Under the pieces are notes generated by a model that searched no databases, was not told the origin of the DNA, and saw nothing but the letters and a program-made list of their open reading frames with translations. DNA of 64,000 nt from Sipunculus nudus (Eukaryota > Annelida > Sipuncula > Golfingiida > Sipunculidae), in NCBI GenBank assembly GCA_026874595.1, contig CM049314.1, forward strand, positions 37,059,229-37,123,228, in the 5' to 3' direction. Both the position numbers and the translations under genes were made by a program. This document shows, piece by piece, positions 48,628-63,186 of this stretch. Positions within the stretch are counted from its first letter, which is position 1; each line of letters begins with the position of its first letter.

Positions 48628-50577
48628 GTGAGTTAGTCTTGGATGGTCAACACTTTAATTTGATTGGCTACTGACTGGCAGGCACGAGGAAATAAGGGTC
48701 AGCAAGTGTGTGGGAGAACCTCCAGGGTCCATTGCCTGAAGTCTTGTGCATTAAGATTAATGCTTTGATAACTGTCAATCACAACTGCCAATCATCCTGA
48801 ATTGTTTCATGATGGCCGTGCAGCACAGATAGGTCTCATTTATAGTCACTTGATCACCCCTGATGCCACCAGTCCAAGTAGATTATTGTGACACAGTAGA
48901 CATTGATTGGACAGAACCCTGTTGAAAGCTCAATAATAGTCATTAATAGTCCACTTGGGTCTATTTGTATCTCTCGCCTGGGCCCTGGTTAAGTGGTGAT
49001 TAGCCACTAACTCTTACAGGATTGTATCCCATAAATCCAGCTTTCTAGAATGGTAGCATCTTCTCTGGGTAAGGAGGGAGCATACAGTGCAGCCCAGCTA
49101 CTTGTTTGAAACTTTCTCCCCATTAGGAGATGAATAACAAACTCCCCCTTCACCAGCCATCTCTTTATCTCCCTGTTTTGCCATGAATCATTCATTTATA
49201 TCTTGCTCTGGAATGAATGATTGCCAGAGGTGCATATATCTTTGGTGTCTTGTGTTTTCCTTCACCTGCACCAGTTCCATTCAAGCTCTTTCTCATAATT
49301 ATCAAATTCCTTCAATCTTTAAGCCTCCTTTTATCCATCGCTGACTTGATCTGTTTCTCTCTGTATTATCTAAACTTGTGTGTTTTCACTGTGCCAATTG
49401 ATGCTTAAATTTATCTATATGCTCTTCCTCTCTCCAGAATGTCGATTCTGGGCCTTACATCCTTATATTTAATTGCTTTACATGTTTTTATATTCTGTAT
49501 TTTAACCCTTTGTCTCTTTCTTTTCCCTCCTCTCCTTCCTTTGCAGCATTTCTCTCTTTCCATATTTGTTTTTCTTTGATTCCTTCCCTCTCCTTGTGTC
49601 CTGGGTAATTCTTTTTGTATATTTTGACCTTTAATTTGTCTGACTGTACCTATTATAAATACATGTTCCCCTGGTTTGTTTTAGATTTATATTTCATGAG
49701 AATAAACCGCCAATAAAATGTGAGCAACAAAGATCTGTAAAGTCCTGCCACACTTCTATTATCTTTTCCTGCCACTTGCTTTTTTTACTAAAGAAGTAAT
49801 TACTTCTCCACAACTCTTCTCTCCATAATGTTATTTATTTATTGCTTGTTTCACCATTACTCAGTGCCATATGGTTCCCATGCCAACATTAGAATGTTTA
49901 GGTCACTCTTTCCTATGTTTGGGAGGGTAAAAAAAGTTGGGGAACATCTTAAAAAGAAATAAGAAAAAGGAAGTGCATGATTTCAGACAAAAAGAACATC
50001 AGCTATGGTTCTGCTTAATGCAGCTTGCTAATATATAATGTGACAGAGTGATTGAAATTGGATACATATTTACATCAGTGAGATTCTCAGTTTTGTTATG
50101 AAAACTGGCATGTAATGCTTTCTTAATAAATCTTAGGTAGGTCCTTTCTTGAAGATTTTTAAGTTTCACTATTGGTAATCATAAATTCACAAAACAGCCT
50201 AAAACTGCTCTAAACTATCATATAATGATGAAGTATCTACAAATTTATATATGGTCATGCTATGAGTACAGGATATGTTTGTAGATGGATATTTTTTTTT
50301 ATATTTTGGTTTCCAGGTCCTTTTATAGTCCTTGAAAATATTATATAACCTAACTAGTTATGGTATATTATTTAGAACATTGTGGCATCAATTCTTCTCA
50401 TAAAAAATGCTGGCAAATTTGGCAGGTAGATGATAAATCATAAATTATACTACTTCAGGTAAACTGTAGCTGGACATAACAGATGCCTGTCAATGTTTTC
50501 TGTTGTATTGTATAAATATGAAGCTCTTTTTATTTGTGTTTTCCATTACTAATTGCTCTCCTGTGTGTTTACTTCAG
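48628..50577 (+). other. PCCB: PCCB intron (1.95 kb)
   Basis: GT-AG intron. The first ~330 bp (48640-48960) is GC-richer and non-repetitive and could hold an intronic regulatory element. The rest is AT-rich with nothing recognised. Confidence 0.65.
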
Positions 50578-50659
50578 GGATCGTCAGGTTCTGGGGCTGG
50601 ATACAGTGGTGCCACTGGAGAGTACATCAGCATACGACATGAATGCTGTCATAAAGGGG
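50578..50659 (+). CDS. PCCB: PCCB exon (~residues 295-322)
   Basis: An 82-bp exon after acceptor ACTTCAG, ending at donor GTCAGT (weaker than consensus). The first base completes the TGG codon begun in the previous exon, which fixes the acceptor choice. The reading is WDRQVLGLDTVVPLESTSAY followed by DMNAVIKG, ending in phase 0. LDTVVPLESTxAYDM is the conserved family segment between the N- and C-terminal carboxyltransferase halves. It is followed by a 4.7-kb intron containing several interspersed repeats. Confidence 0.94.
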
Positions 50660-52779
50660 GTCAGTATTTTAATCTCTCAATGCCCAAGAAGTTTAAGTGG
50701 CAGTTTTAACATTTCCATCAGCCTCTTGCAATGAAAACTCTTCCAGGTTTCAAATCATCCCTTGAAGATTTAAATTTCCAAAATGGCCCCTTTATTCTAT
50801 AAATAGATGTTTTTAAAAAATCATGAGTTTTTATTTTGACCTTGTTTTATACACCCATCTATAATGGAGCCCGTTATTGTATACCTACATGCTGTCGGTC
50901 TGTTGTGCTGTCCATCCATCCATTAACTATTAGTGTCGCTGTGATAACTTACCACTGCTTTGCTGGTTTTTTACAAAACTCACCATAACTACTTACCAAT
51001 AGATTATGTCTAGCCCAAGTTCAATTATAGGCAAATTCCACACATGTTAAAGGAGGTCCAAGGTCACCAGGCTACTTTGTGGTGTCACTTCAATAAACTT
51101 ATTATTACCAGGAACATAGTGCATTTTGATTGGAACTTATAAGAAAATAAAAGTAAAATGGAATAAATTAATCTGTTACCTGTATCCAAAGTTTAATTGG
51201 ATCTCTCTTGGTTCATATTTTATTGTGTCATCAAGTTTTATGGAAATCAGGTCAGTAGTTCTGCAAAATACTGCCAACAGTCAAACAAAGCAACAAACAA
51301 AGGTGAGAACATATTATCCTTCACATAGGTAAGAACCTACAGATATGAGTGAAGTTTGTTTTCTTGGAGAAATTAAAATTTACACTGTCCCTATATCATC
51401 ACAAGTAAAGCGAGAACTGTGCTGATTTCAGCAGTCCATCAGTTAGAACATTGTTAAAGTTTAACTATCTGACACTGTGGATAGTGATTGGGTGTCTTTT
51501 CATCTGCCTGAGGTGGTTTTGAAAAAAGTGAGCCACTTTATAAGAACAGGATTTGAATACAAGACATCTTTGATGTTATAAATGTGCACCCACTGAGCAC
51601 TTCAGAGTGGAAGCTGAATAACCAACCATCAGCTGATCCGTAAAGATCCATTATGGATCTCTATGGGCTCTTTTAATAAGGGGAAATTAAAGCCCCATAT
51701 GGGCTTGTCTCCTAAGGCTGTCCTGTCAATAGGAAGAAATCCTATCAGTGAACTGGAGAGCATATACTTTAGCTCCTCCATCACTGCTTAGACAGCGGCT
51801 GATGTGGTCCAAGGAAATGGCTGTCAACAGATGGCTGAATAGATCTTCAGTGCTGGTAATTGAATTGAACAGTTGACCAGACTTCAGCCGTGCTTGACTG
51901 CACTGGACACTCACCATGCAAGGAGCTCCTATAGATATATTCAACCAACAGGACACTGAAGGCATACTCAGTGTCAAGATTAATTGCCCCTATGGCCAAG
52001 GTATAATAGCTAATGCAACAAAAGTAATAAAAAATGGAAAGATTACACAGGCGTTACACAGACATTGCCTTTTTGCTGACTGAGGTAGCTGAGGAATTTG
52101 CAGATGTATAAGTAGAATTTTGAAACAAATTATATATTAATATTTAGTTCAGCTTAGCTATAGCAATGATCTTCTGTCTGACCATTCATCTGTCTGTGTT
52201 ACATGTAAGAGTATCTGAGATTGTACTGTTTTCTCTTTGTTAATAAAAAAAAATCTGTCTGTTTATAAAAATGGCACATTTTGAATCTGTTGTTCCTAAA
52301 CATCTGAAATTTGACAAACAGTTTGATGTCGTTAAGTTCTCCTACCAAACCTGAAATAGGTCACTACAACTTTTTCCAGCAAAAAAATCCAGGAAGAATG
52401 TCCATTGTCATGAAAAACCTATTGGTAGGCCAAAAACAATTTATAATATGTTTCTCATGGCTTTTTTTCATGGAAAATTATATGTGGATGGGTGGCTTTT
52501 TATTTTATTATGTTACCTTGAAAATAGCGTAAAATATCAATGATCATAAATATTTCTCAGGCACTTGCATAGAAATGACAAGTAATGATTACAATAAGAG
52601 TAATAAAGGATGTATAGGTGGAATTTGTCAAAAGTTCTATTAAATATAAAAGAATCTTTGAAATATGTGCATTTTTTCTTTTATGTGTAATATTCAGATT
52701 ATGTAATAATGCAGATTATGAAATAGTATGGGTGTCAAAATCTCGCGCTGCCGCAGGCCCCACCTGTGGCAAAGACAAT

Positions 52780-52801
52780 GGGGGGGGGGGGGGGGGGGGG
52801 G
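52780..52801 (+). repeat. 22-base poly-G tract
   Basis: A pure G homopolymer directly after CAAAGACAAT in the PCCB intron. It could form a G-quadruplex in the transcript; length in the assembly may be unreliable. Confidence 0.85.
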
Positions 52802-53347
52802 TTCCCAAACAGAATGCATTATGGTCATGCTTAGTGAACACAAGATCTGAGATCGTTTTATAAAGAAATATAAAAAAAAAATTTTTAAGTCTTGTATAAT
52901 CTTTATTGATATGTCTTACTTAAAAGTATATTGGAAATTGGTTTAAAAAACAATCTCTGCCAATAGGCTGTATTGGCAACCATGTTTAATCTAGTCGACT
53001 GTCACGGTCAGTGAAAATACGCAAATAATTTCTCTTGTGGGAAGAAATTTTCCATTTGAACTCTATCCCACTAATATAAGACCTATTCCAAGTGATAATT
53101 TAAAGATAGTATACATTTTTACAGAAACAGTGCATACTAACAAATCGTTATCATTTAACTTTGGCGCTGCGTAGCTGCCGCCTGAGAAAATTATTCACAA
53201 AGATGGAAATATGAGATAATAAACCATGTTTACGGCTAATAGAACAAAAATTTTACAGGAATTATGAATTTATTGAAGTATATTTGTTAGTAAAATTGGC
53301 TCAAGTATAAGCAGGAGGGGAAACTGACTGATGCTGGAGTCACAGAT

Positions 53348-53650
53348 TTTTAGCTCAGATGACTGTAGTCATCTGAGCCATAGCGATCACCCTTTGCCTG
53401 TCTTTCGTCTGGTTGTCCGGACATCCGGCCTTTTACAGGGCAAAAAATTGTAACTGTTAGACCCAGGAGATTCTAACTTAACATCATGAGAGGTCCCAGG
53501 CTATTCTCCTTGGAAACCTGAAATTAGTCATGGTGACATATATTTTGTGACCTATGGGTGGAAAACATGATTTTAGCACCCAGATGGGGCACAAATCGAT
53601 ACATTAGGCCTAGAATCTTCCAACGTAACATTTAGGGAGGTCCTAGGCAA
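53348..53650 (+). repeat. TTTAGCTCA interspersed repeat with perfect 12-bp hairpin
   Basis: It opens with TTTTTAGC and a perfect fold-back GCTCAGATGACT-GT-AGTCATCTGAGC, whose arms together span 53353-53378. CATAGCGATCACC and a GTCTGGTTGTCCGG segment follow, then CTCCTTGGAAACCTGAAATT. Same family as 7272-7440. Confidence 0.7.
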
Positions 53651-53660
53651 ATGTCCTCAG

Positions 53661-54190
53661 CCCTTAGGCTGATTGGCTATTGTCGTCACCCAAGCTGTCT
53701 GTCCGTCCATCCGTCCGGCGTCCGTTAACTTTTACCTTGTGAGCAGGATATCTCTAAAAGGATTCACCTTAGGAATCCCATTTCTTTGGTGAAGATGTAT
53801 ATTGACAAAATCTCGGTCAAGTTCGAAGATGGGTGACCTTGACCTATTTTTCTACGTTTTTAGGCTGATTATAGAAAACACTTAGAAACTAATTTCTCAG
53901 GAAGCATTAGGTGGATTTTCACAAAACTTACTTATATAGGGACTGATGGTCTTTACCTGCTGCACAAGTTTGGTGGCGCCACCTACAATATATGAATTTA
54001 TTATGAATTTTTATCGGATTTTTCAACTTTGGCCTTGTGAGCGGGATATCTCTAAAAGGATTCACCAAAGAAATTTTTATTTTCTTTGGTGAAGATGTAT
54101 ATCAACAAAATCTTGGTCAAGTTCAAAGATCGGTTACAGTGACCTATTTTTCAAGGTCACAGAGCTTAGAATAGAAAAAAAAATTTTAGG
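53661..54190 (+). repeat. Two-unit ~298-bp repeat with one GGTGGCGCCACC palindrome
   Basis: The words CTTGTGAGC.GGATATCTCT, AAAAGGATTCACC, TTTGGTGAAGATGTATAT and a TTGGTCAAGTTC segment recur at an offset of 298 bp (GTGAGC at 53739 and 54037). The palindrome lies at 53972-53983, between the two copies. The opening TGATTGGCTATTGTCGTCAC plus GTCCGTCC run is a separate repeat head. Confidence 0.75.
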
Positions 54191-55365
54191 AGCTTATTTC
54201 ACATGAACGACCGAGTGGGTTGTAATGAAACATGGTATAATGATATGCCTTGATGATCTCAAAGTCCTGCATGAGATCTGTCTTACCATACTTGCAAAGG
54301 TACTACATACCTCCCAGTTTAAATTTATAACTAAGACATGTACAGATATACATCCATGTGAGAACAAATATTTCATACTTGTTACTGTTACCACCTATAA
54401 ACACTGTTCTTTTGGCTGAGGGCTTTTGTCAGCTTCTGCTGATATTCTAGTTTCACTTGCAATCAAGCACTTTACTAGAAAAGTGATGCGGGCGGTGCCT
54501 GAGAAACATGTCATTAATTATTTTTGGCCTAATACTTCAAGGCTGCCTACTGGTGTTGTTTTGTTTATATTTGGCATAACTATTCTAAAATCAGTCAATA
54601 TATCTGAAGTTCAACATAAGTTGAGCTTCTTTCCATTAATTTAACTAGGTTTTTATACCAATTGGTAAACAAGGAGTAAACTGCATGAGGACATACCTCA
54701 GGGCTTTCAGGAATGCTAAAAATTTCAGCCTGTTGGACAAAGAGGATCAAAGTTGGCCACTGGCAATAACTCTTGTTACCAGTAAATTTTGTGAACACTG
54801 TAATGACAATTAACCCTAAAATTACACTCTAATAAAACAATCATATACTATAGTGACACAAAAACTGATCATATAATGGTATGAAAATGACATAAAATTT
54901 AAAAAATATCAAGTGTGCGCAACCCTTCTAATTTTAACAACTGTAGAACATTTCCCATTAGGGTGTAGTCCAAACTTGTATGTGACCCGCCAAAATGGAT
55001 CGATTGTCTGGGACTCTTTCTTGCGATTGAAAGCGGAGTACCTGCTTGTTTGTGTGTGCATATGTGTTTGTGTATGTGTGTGTGCGAGATACCAAAGTGT
55101 ATATACTTTAATCACAGATTCTCAGTAAAAGGAGAACCATCTGTACTACAATCAGCATTACACAAGCATATATTATAACTCAATCCCTTCTCCAACTTTT
55201 AATCATTCTTATTGCAAGTTGGAATATTAATTACCAATTTGAACAAAAATAACAGGGTCAAATATTAAACTGGTAAATGGCAGTGGAAACCAAACAGAAG
55301 GCAACAGACAGTTTCCAGTAATGGCATACATAATGTTTAACAGAAGAACTTGATTTTAATTTTAG

Positions 55366-55521
<156 letters not shown>

Positions 55522-56138
55522 TGAAATCATGTACAAAGTACACCTTATGAAATTATATAGAATGCTTCACTGGATGTCACTTAATTGTGAATGACTTTTC
55601 TTTTTCTTTTTTTTTTCTTTTCAAATACATATAACGAGGTCAGTTTTTTGCTCTAGAAGATCATGTTAAAAATGTTTTGTTTTCAGTTTCTCAATAAAGC
55701 ACACTTCTTCCTATTCTGACAAAATTTATAACAGTTTATAGGAATTGTTGATATTATTAGTGTGTCTCTGTTAAACTGCTTGACGCAATATTGACTGATT
55801 ATGACTAAATCAATTGTCTTTAATCCAATTAAGCTCTAACTGATAGGCCAACTAAACTTAATTAAGATGTTCAAGTTAATAACTTATAATGGCAGGCAGC
55901 CTAATAGAAGTTCACACTTTGTCAAGTGAGTTAGTCAAGCATTCACATTGATTAAATCAGATGAAATAAATGGATGGCCAGATATGTATTAAAAACCAAG
56001 ACAGAGATAGATGGAGATAAATAGGAGCACCCTGGTATATCTGTCCCTAAGAATGAAGATGCAGAGGTCAGGATTGGTATGAAGGAATTGTCAGGAGACT
56101 AATGGCATAAATGAGTTCTTATCTGAATGAGTTACTGT

Positions 56139-56310
56139 AAAATCTTCATTATAAGCTGCATGTCAAATTAAAACCACACCCAGACTTTTCAGTTCCATGT
56201 CGATGATTCTCTCAGAAGGGGAAAACCATCCTTTGAGGCTCCAATTGGATTTAGTTGCATGAATTTATGCCAGTTGGGCCATTCATGTGACCCCAGAACA
56301 TTAGCTCAGA
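56139..56310 (+). repeat. Dispersed repeat (CATTATAAGC family), copy 2
   Basis: Ordered similarity to 24886-25073: CTTCATTATAAGC, CACACCCAGACTTTTCAGTT, TTGCATGAATTTATGCCAGT and CATTCATGTGACC. Confidence 0.65.
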
Positions 56311-56429
56311 GTAAAAGAGTTCAATGCAGTGTATATAAGACATTATTTTCACTCAGACTATTATCAGAATAACTCCTGCATCCTTTTGGTCAGGGTTTTT
56401 GTGCTGTCTCACTTATGTTACTAGATATC

Positions 56430-56765
56430 TCTGCTTTCTAAGGAATGCAAGCCTCTGCCATGTGGGGGTCCCTATTGTTGGATGCTCCCCATGTATGCTT
56501 TCACTTAGTTATCCCAGGTTTATTTGTAAATGTAAACAAATAAACATTTGTGAATATTCCCAGATGAAGTTCCTGAATCTGGATCATGTACAGGATCCAC
56601 ACTAAAATCTAATTGCTTCTTCAAATGACACATTCCCAAAATTCTTTGAAAATTTCATGAGACTACTTTCATGATTGTGGGAGTTGTATTGTAAACAAAC
56701 ACAGACACACAAACGCACATACAAATGGGGATGAACACATACCTTCCAGGTGGAGGCAATTTAAA
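56430..56765 (+). repeat. Dispersed SINE-like repeat, copy 3
   Basis: Same ordered words as 14541-14870: AAGGAATGCAAGCC, GGGGGTCCCTA, TTTGTGAATATTCC, GGATCCACACTAAAATCTAA, GAAAATTTCATGAGA, ACACAAACGCACATACAAA, GGGGATGAACACATACCTTC and GGTGGAGGCA. The fullest copy in the window, ending in an A run. Confidence 0.78.
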
Positions 56766-58254
56766 AAAAAAAAAAAGCAGACTTGGGTACAAGTATAGAC
56801 TATAAATTGGTTTATTTTGCACAGTTTTGTTTGTGCTGCTTGGAACTGAGACTGGTTGTAATAAAATAAAGTCAGCTGAACCTGAACGTTTTATTAATTA
56901 TGATTTAACAATTTTTGGGGGGGGGGGGACAATATTGGGTCTGAGTTTTCTATTGCATGCAAGGTTTATGTAGAAATCTTCTGCAAGCCATTATCAGGAA
57001 GTCTTATTCAGGTAAGACACAACTACATCAGATAAAAAAATTCACATGAAGTTTTTTTTTTCTGTAATGACAATATACATAACAAAATGGCATGGGGCAC
57101 ACATTACAAGTGGAGTCATAACCCATGTACCGCCAGCCAAGGTCAAATTTACCGTCAAAGGAGAGTATATTACAGGAAATTTCCACGAGTTATGCTCTCT
57201 GGATCTGAAGTAATTGACGATTTTACCACTGGATAATCTTCCTGATATGGTAAATATATGACTCCCTAGCAACTAGAACAGTGGAAGGCCAGCTGATTCA
57301 ATTGACTCTTACATGTTTGTATATGAGGAGAAGATTATTGTTATTTATATTTATGATATCATAAACAGAGATTTCTAGGGTCATTGACTGTTCCTGTCTG
57401 CCTGCTCAGTTTTATATGCACACTAAAATCCAATATCAGACCATAGTTCAGTGTCATTGTACCAGTATGTCTTTTTTGTTACCTCCACAAAGGAGGTTGT
57501 GAATTCACCCAAGCTTGTTACACTTCTCATGCAGTGGTAATACACTGCAGTTGTTCTATATCTTCTTTGCTGTAAGCCGTAACCACTGTTTTGTATACCA
57601 AGGCGCTCCTGGTTTCACCATCAGGGCTGGTATAGGGAAAAGAATTGTAATCAGACCAATGAGGGCATTCAATTGACCTATCCATGAACTCTATGTGACC
57701 TTAATTGCATATTCATTCAATGAATAATCATAAGCATTTGACTAACAATCAACCAATCAGGTGACTCTAAACATTGTAAAGCATCAGTCATCTGACAAAA
57801 ACAAAATTTTGCATAATTTGACAAAGCTCTGTCAAACAGAACATGTGTACTCTGTAAATACTACCAATACCCATGACGGCATGTTTTCTGGGATATTTTT
57901 TTATACAAAGGAGACCGTGTAAAAAGTTCAAGGCTATAGGTTGCAGGAGCCATTCCTTCAACTACCGAGTAAATAATAATGTCTTACCTGGTATGTAATT
58001 AGTATGAAGAATAAACATTGCAAGACAATTCATAATGACTGCGATATAGTAAACAATGATCAGGTGATACCAGTTGATGATGTCATTCAATACAACATGA
58101 AACATCAACCTTTGTGACGTCAATATTATGTTATAAGCAGCTCTTGCTACCATGGACATGGAGGACCTTCTGTGTGTAGGAGCGTTTTGGGGGCTCATTA
58201 TAATAATAAGTTAAAAGGCCAGAGCATTTGGGCTGTGGTGGATAGGTCAATTTC

Positions 58255-58530
58255 TGAACATTTGTACAAAGTACAAAGACGCCAACAAAACCACCGTGAA
58301 AAACGTCAACGATGATTTATTCAAAATAGCTTCAAAACTCAATATTGATGACAGAATATCACCCATGTCCAAAAAGCAAGCTTTAATCACTTACAAGGAC
58401 GACAAGGAAAATTTCCAAAGAAACACACCATGTAGACTAAACTTTCAGAAATTGTTTTCACCTGCTGCCATGGTCCAAGGGCACCGTACTGTGCTAAAAA
58501 GAAATTATAAAAATTCAATATCACAATGAG
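58255..58530 (+). pseudogene. Reverse-transcriptase fragment of a decayed retroelement
   Basis: A frame (ATG at 58296, TGA at 58527) contains the segment KLNIDDRISPMSKKQALITY followed by KDDKENFQRNTPCRLN. It resembles the 'DDRI...KKQAFITLKDHKENFxxxPxCRLINP' entry of reverse transcriptases from animal retroelements, possibly Penelope-like. After CRLN the similarity fades. The usual INPAKSEIG continuation is absent and the catalytic domain is missing, so this is a short dead remnant. The family call is from memory of such proteins. Confidence 0.5.
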
Positions 58531-58689
58531 TTGAACTTCAGTCACCTGATGAGCTGATGAGGCAAAACCAACAGTTGTGATTCAGATTCCTCACATACCT
58601 TAGCATATCATGCTCTGTTGCAAAATATAGAGCGCTGTGAGGCCGCGGAGGAAAGACTGCATGCATTCCCGCAGATCATTTCTACTTAT

Positions 58690-58690
58690 T

Positions 58691-58724
<34 letters not shown>

Positions 58725-58752
58725 GATATATATATATATATATATATATATT
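58690..58752. repeat. (TA)n microsatellite
   Basis: An interrupted TA run with single C and G interruptions. Confidence 0.95.
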
Positions 58753-60286
58753 ATACCCATCATTTTCTTAAGATTAGATACACCATGATTTCTCAAGATT
58801 TTATGGGAGTTGCAGGTAGTCTATAATTTCAGCAGACCATCAACTACTGTTCCTCACAAAATTGATACATTTGTCTGTTATTTCATATGATATATGCCAT
58901 GAGGCATTCACCATTGGAAAACATTTTTAAACATGATTATGTCGCAGTTTTCTGCAGCAGATTAAATTCATATTGTTGCGTTCTCACACGCTGTGTTTTC
59001 AGGGATTTCTTTTATATCATAAATACTTGTAAGAAATTGTAGGAAAATTGATTTTCAAAAAATTAAAATAAATGCTGCAGCCATCTATGCAGATATCAGT
59101 TAAGTATCACAGGGGTTGAAATTACTCTTAACTAGCAGCCAGTATACTTATAATTTTGACATGCAACCTGTGACATTCATGTTTAAGTATGTATGCAAAA
59201 TGGCAGTCCCTGTCAGGGGTTTAGAGAAATTTGGAGAAATAAATCTCTCAGGGTTCAATAAGAATGTGGAGATGTGACACAAAAGTACTCAGAGAACAGC
59301 ATCCAGGTGGTAATCTATCTGTGGAGAGCGGGTTGTGTAACCAAACAGTTTAGAGGGGAATAACGCTTTTATTGGTTCACACCTAAATTCTCAATTTATA
59401 ATAGGATTATGCATACGTGTGTCAAAGATACCTATAATGTATACCGTAACTTTCTTCAGTGAATTATTTTCAATTTACAAGCAAGATAATGGCAGGCATA
59501 GTAAGGTTGGGAGCAAAGGTTTTGTGCGTCTTTGGGGAGTGACTTTTAGGAAACACCAGCACAAAACTAGGCTTAACTACCTTTCCAAGAGGCCCATAAA
59601 TCCTTCAAAATAAGATAAGTTGAAGGATACAGCTACAGAATATCTGCTCCCTCGCTTGGTCTATAGGGAGCTGGCCTGAGGGCTGCAGATTGATGGCCTG
59701 TCAGAACGTAGTATGTTATGCAGTTATGGTAGCATGTAGAACCAATACATTTGGACTCACAAAGCTTGTCACTTCTTACTAGGCTATAAGGATATGAGTG
59801 CCATCCTTCTTACATCGCAAGACTTTATTTAACTAAAAAAACTGCTGAGCCATTCTGGTTTTCATTTCCTACATTGGAGCTTTCCATACCCAATCTACCC
59901 TCACCATAAGCCCTGTAAAATCATGTATGCATGTTTTTTTGGTAAAAGCTTTTTTTAAATAAATGATCTTTCTAAAGAAAAAAGAAAGATGTAGTTGCAT
60001 TTTTTACTCCACTGTTTCAAAGTTCCCTCTGCTAAATCTTTTCTGTCAGTTGCTATTTATTTGTATCCACAATAAAATGAATGAAGTTGCCCAATCCAGA
60101 AAAGAGTTTTCTGAACTCAGGATGTTTCTGTTTTATAAATTATTTGTGTGATACATATATTGCAGCATTCATTTGTTTCTTAGAGTTTTAAATATATTGC
60201 TAACAGGTGGCTTAATTTTTAAATTGAAATGCATGGGTGATATTCAATTTCACTTTTTCATTGTCCAAAAAGACATCTAATTCCAG

Positions 60287-60289
<3 letters not shown>

Positions 60290-60346
<57 letters not shown>
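60290..60346. repeat. (TA)n microsatellite
   Basis: About 56 bp of pure TA. Confidence 0.95.
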
Positions 60347-60348
<2 letters not shown>

Positions 60349-61775
60349 ATATTTTTACTCAATGTTTTACTTTTTCTTTTTTTTATTTGCTCATAAGTTC
60401 AGCTTTGTCAATTATTATATTTTTTGTCCATGATAGCAGACAAGTTGTGGAAATTTTCTGCAACATGGTGAAGAAATAAAAGGAATACAGACAACAATAA
60501 ATTTCATGAGGGGCAATAACAGGAGCTTTTTCCTAGATTTACTGTGGTGGAACTTCTGCAAGGGGTGTTATAATGCATGACCAGGCACCCTCAGCTGTAA
60601 GTCTGATTTATATGAAGCAAATAAAGTCCATTACACTGAGAAATATTGTTATGCATAAAAGTATGAGAAAATCAGTGAGATGGAAAATATGGCTGCCAAG
60701 TGATGGAAGTCTGAGGGAGAGGATAGGGAGAAGCATGGACTGGAAGTAGGTCTTTTGGGAATGACGGATAGCCACAGGGCAGCAAGCGAGCAGGGATTTA
60801 TACTGAGGGTGTTGTTGACTGATATTCTTGCTGCAGGAAGCTTTATTCAATTCCTATCTGTTCAACTCTGCCAGGCTTCTTCAGTGACAAGCGGGAAATT
60901 GGAAGATTTGGCGACAACCCTTGTTCAGCGACCTACAAAATGCATTTAGCGTTTACGTTAACCTTCCTCAACAGCAGGTGATACCGTCGGCCCCAACACG
61001 CTCACATAGGACTATTCATAACACAAAATATTGTTTGTATGGATCAGTTGTTTATATCTTATGATCAGGCTATCAATACCATTTGTCAAATATCCTCAAG
61101 GGGGGAATATAATATGGATGAAACAGCAATTTTCCTGTCTTACTTTTTGATGGAACAAGCATTAGATGGATGACAGATTTAGGTTTTCCCTGAATCCCTG
61201 TAGCATGCTGAAATTAGGAAATAAAAAAAAGAAAATCTTTAGATGAAAAAGAATAAGATGATATATTTCATGTAAACAGGCTAATTTGGGTGATTTATGG
61301 TAGGTGTTGTTAGATATAAAGAATTTTGAAACCCCTTTGAGTCTCCTGACATCAATTCTTTTACAGTTTCTGTACTGTAATTGTGTTTGCATGATCCATA
61401 TTTAGCAGAAAATTTATGGTAATAAAAGAAGTTGTGTAACATTCAACTAATATATAAATTGTTATTGATAAGGGACCTACATGTTTAAACTTCTGTAGGC
61501 TTAAATGTTGAAAATTTAATTGGCTCATGTCAAAATTTAAGGAAAAAAGCCAGAAAGCTTTTGGCGTTAAAGTGTTATGGAAAAAGGAATGAAAGTGTAC
61601 CTTTCCAACACAGTGTTATAGACATATTTGTTTCCTAACACATTGTTGTGAGAGACATGTATCAGTGATTGTAGTAAACATGTCTGACAAAATTTGATTC
61701 CTCTAAATATATGTAATTATACAGCTCTTGTTCATACCATTGAGCACTGCTAAGTTCTTTCTTACAAAAAAAAAA

Positions 61776-61781
61776 TAATAT

Positions 61782-61842
<61 letters not shown>
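61776..61842. repeat. (TA)n microsatellite
   Basis: A TA run with one AA interruption, preceded by a poly-A tract. Confidence 0.95.
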
Positions 61843-61847
<5 letters not shown>

Positions 61848-62441
61848 TGCAACTTACCTTAGTCATATTAGTTACATAAGTGTACAGATTAATCATAGTC
61901 ACAGAAAGATGATTTTTATCGGTTGTCTTGGAGATACTCATGACTCATATACTGCTGAATTCATTTATTTGCAATGGTGAGATGCGGGCATATATATATG
62001 GTTTCTAAATAAATTGAAGGGATACACATTTCTAATCCAACTTAGGAAAATACCAATTGCTTTGGTAGAAGGGTGCCATGATTTTCTGTATCTTATTGTA
62101 ATGAGCGAACATATCATCCGTCACATGTGCTTTTTCAATAAAGACCAACTACACATGTAGATAAATAAAATATCAATATGCAAAAATTTAAGACAGCATT
62201 GCACACAATGTGTTACAGATTAGCTAAGCTTACCCAGTAACAGCTTAGCATCATTGTCCTTGCATGGGTCTCATCTTGTTTCTGGGATTCTGTTGAAGAA
62301 ATCTAAATTCATGCAGTACAGGTACCAAGAATCACAGAACAAGTATAGACAAAATATATATATATTAAGTATAGCACTCTGCAATGTGTTACAAAGGAAC
62401 CATGAGCCTGTGTGTATCCAGTGGAACATTCTCTCCCGTAA

Positions 62442-63123
<682 letters not shown>

Positions 63124-63186
63124 TAAAAATTTAGTTTAGAATGCTATACATTTTTAAGATTAAACTCACTGGATATCAATTCAGAA

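Larger units (their letters stand above)
50660..55365 (+). other. PCCB: PCCB intron (4.7 kb) with repeats
   Basis: GT-AG intron. It contains a repeat fragment at 50840-51340 (GTCCATCCATCCATTAAC opening, ATGGAAATCAGGTCAGTAGT and ACAAACAAAGG tail), a 22-base poly-G at 52780-52801, and the GACCTTGACC repeat cluster at 53348-54190. No nested gene is supported. Confidence 0.65.
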
